Origin: Sphingobacterium endophyticum
GTDB lineage: Bacteria > Bacteroidota > Bacteroidia > Sphingobacteriales > Sphingobacteriaceae
Reading direction: 5' to 3'
Assembly: GCF_009733535.1 (NCBI RefSeq)
Contig: NZ_SMMI01000007.1
Span: forward strand, 62,001 to 126,000
DNA length: 64,000 nucleotides
Positions 63,641 through 64,000 of the stretch are shown here, in pieces. Position numbers and translations under genes: made by a program. Under the pieces are notes generated by a model that worked only from the letters and a program-made list of their open reading frames with translations, was not told where the DNA came from and did no database searches. Each line of letters opens with the position of its first letter. The stretch's first letter is position 1.

Positions 63641-64000
63641 TTAAAATTTATGTTCCAATACAGATTCTTTTTTAACATCAGTTACAGTTATTTCATTTTT
63701 CTTTGCTGATTTATTGTTTACAAGAATTTCGAATTGATACTTACCTGGCTTTTCAAATTCTGCTTTCATTTTATTGCTGAATTTTTTGAAGGGGTTGCTC
63801 TTCTTACTTTCACTTCCATTGGAATTTTCAATCCTTTTGTAATGGCTGAATCGATGCCCTTGGTATTAGATACCGAAAGCTTAACTAATTTAGGATCTTT
63901 TTCTTTTGTAGTGATTTTATAAGAAATTTCGATCGATTTAGGTTTTACCTTTTCTTTTTCCTTATCATCAGTACATGACATCGATGTTAATGCAGCGCTA
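63641..64000 (-). pseudogene. Lipoprotein gene with an apparent frameshift (partial)
   Basis: On the minus strand a frame enters the window at 64000 (reading SAALTSMSCTDDKEKEK, a lipobox-like Cys) and continues to a stop at 63766. Just downstream a second frame (from KKSNPFKKFSNKMKAEFEKP to KKESVLEHKF) runs to a TAA at 63641-63643. Adding one A near 63800-63806 (GTAAGAAG to GTAAAGAAG on the minus strand) joins both into one Lys-rich beta-domain lipoprotein. The gene is either truly frameshifted or carries a sequencing error. The family is not recognised. The 5' end is outside the window. Confidence 0.6.

Noticed and set aside
1..64000. CRISPR arrays, tRNA/rRNA genes, prophage or transposase genes
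   Set aside because: No spaced direct repeats, cloverleaf-like stretches or phage/IS genes were found on reading the window. A dedicated tRNA search would be decisive for short RNA genes.

Overview
The window is chromosomal DNA, AT-rich (a third to two fifths G+C by eye), from a member of the Bacteroidota. Three SusC-like TonB receptors and SusD-like lipoproteins (two pairs), an ECF sigma/FecR signalling pair, many short lipoproteins, almost no Shine-Dalgarno sequences and several -7 boxes of the Bacteroidota type (TAnnTTTG) all point this way. Gene content and protein style fit the Sphingobacteriaceae (Sphingobacterium/Pedobacter-like); the genus is an inference. No tRNA, rRNA, CRISPR array, prophage or transposase was seen.

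Layout. 1-2.6 kb: the N-terminal part of a TamB-like protein (leaves the window), a Dabb-domain lipoprotein and a DUF4342 protein. 2.7-7.0 kb: a reactive-sulfur module made of a TSUP exporter, a YeeE/YedE-type transporter split into two genes, a rhodanese, a CstB-like persulfide dioxygenase-rhodanese fusion and a Crp/Fnr regulator. 7.0-15.2 kb: a leftward nutrient-uptake locus (FecR anti-sigma, STN-type SusC, SusD, glycan-binding-type lipoprotein, ECF sigma factor). 15.3-22.5 kb: a TolC/RND/adaptor efflux operon with a TlpA-like thioredoxin and two unknown proteins. 23.2-33.3 kb: a PHP-domain phosphodiesterase with its own SusC/SusD pair, followed by pstSCAB. 33.4-49.8 kb: mostly housekeeping genes (GDSL esterase with a YbbA/YbbP ABC pair, S9 peptidase, NAD(P)HX repair enzyme, HMA-like/AraC regulator, TPR protein, Lon, FUSC-like protein, RNase H, M3 peptidase). 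49.9-56.7 kb: a TetR-headed drug-efflux operon with TolC, HlyD, two ABC ATPases and two ABC-2 permeases. 56.7-64 kb: an MBL-fold hydrolase, arginine decarboxylase, ArgS, a Gfo/Idh/MocA oxidoreductase, a HI0933-type flavoprotein and a frameshifted lipoprotein gene at the right edge.

The two strongest observations are regulatory. (1) Three promoters in the sulfur module carry a 14-bp Crp/Fnr-type element with GTAAC/GTTAC half sites. In all three its centre is 29.5 bp upstream of the -7 box, the place expected of a class II activator. The Crp/Fnr protein encoded at the end of the module has a Cys cluster and is the obvious regulator. (2) The PHP/SusC/SusD operon and pstSCAB both carry TTAAY repeats in 11-bp phase, with the last repeat 15 bp from a -7 box. 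This looks like a Bacteroidota Pho box and suggests that the phosphodiesterase/SusCD locus is a phosphate-scavenging system co-regulated with Pst. Several genes also have a -7 box ending 6 nt before their ATG, which suggests leaderless mRNAs.
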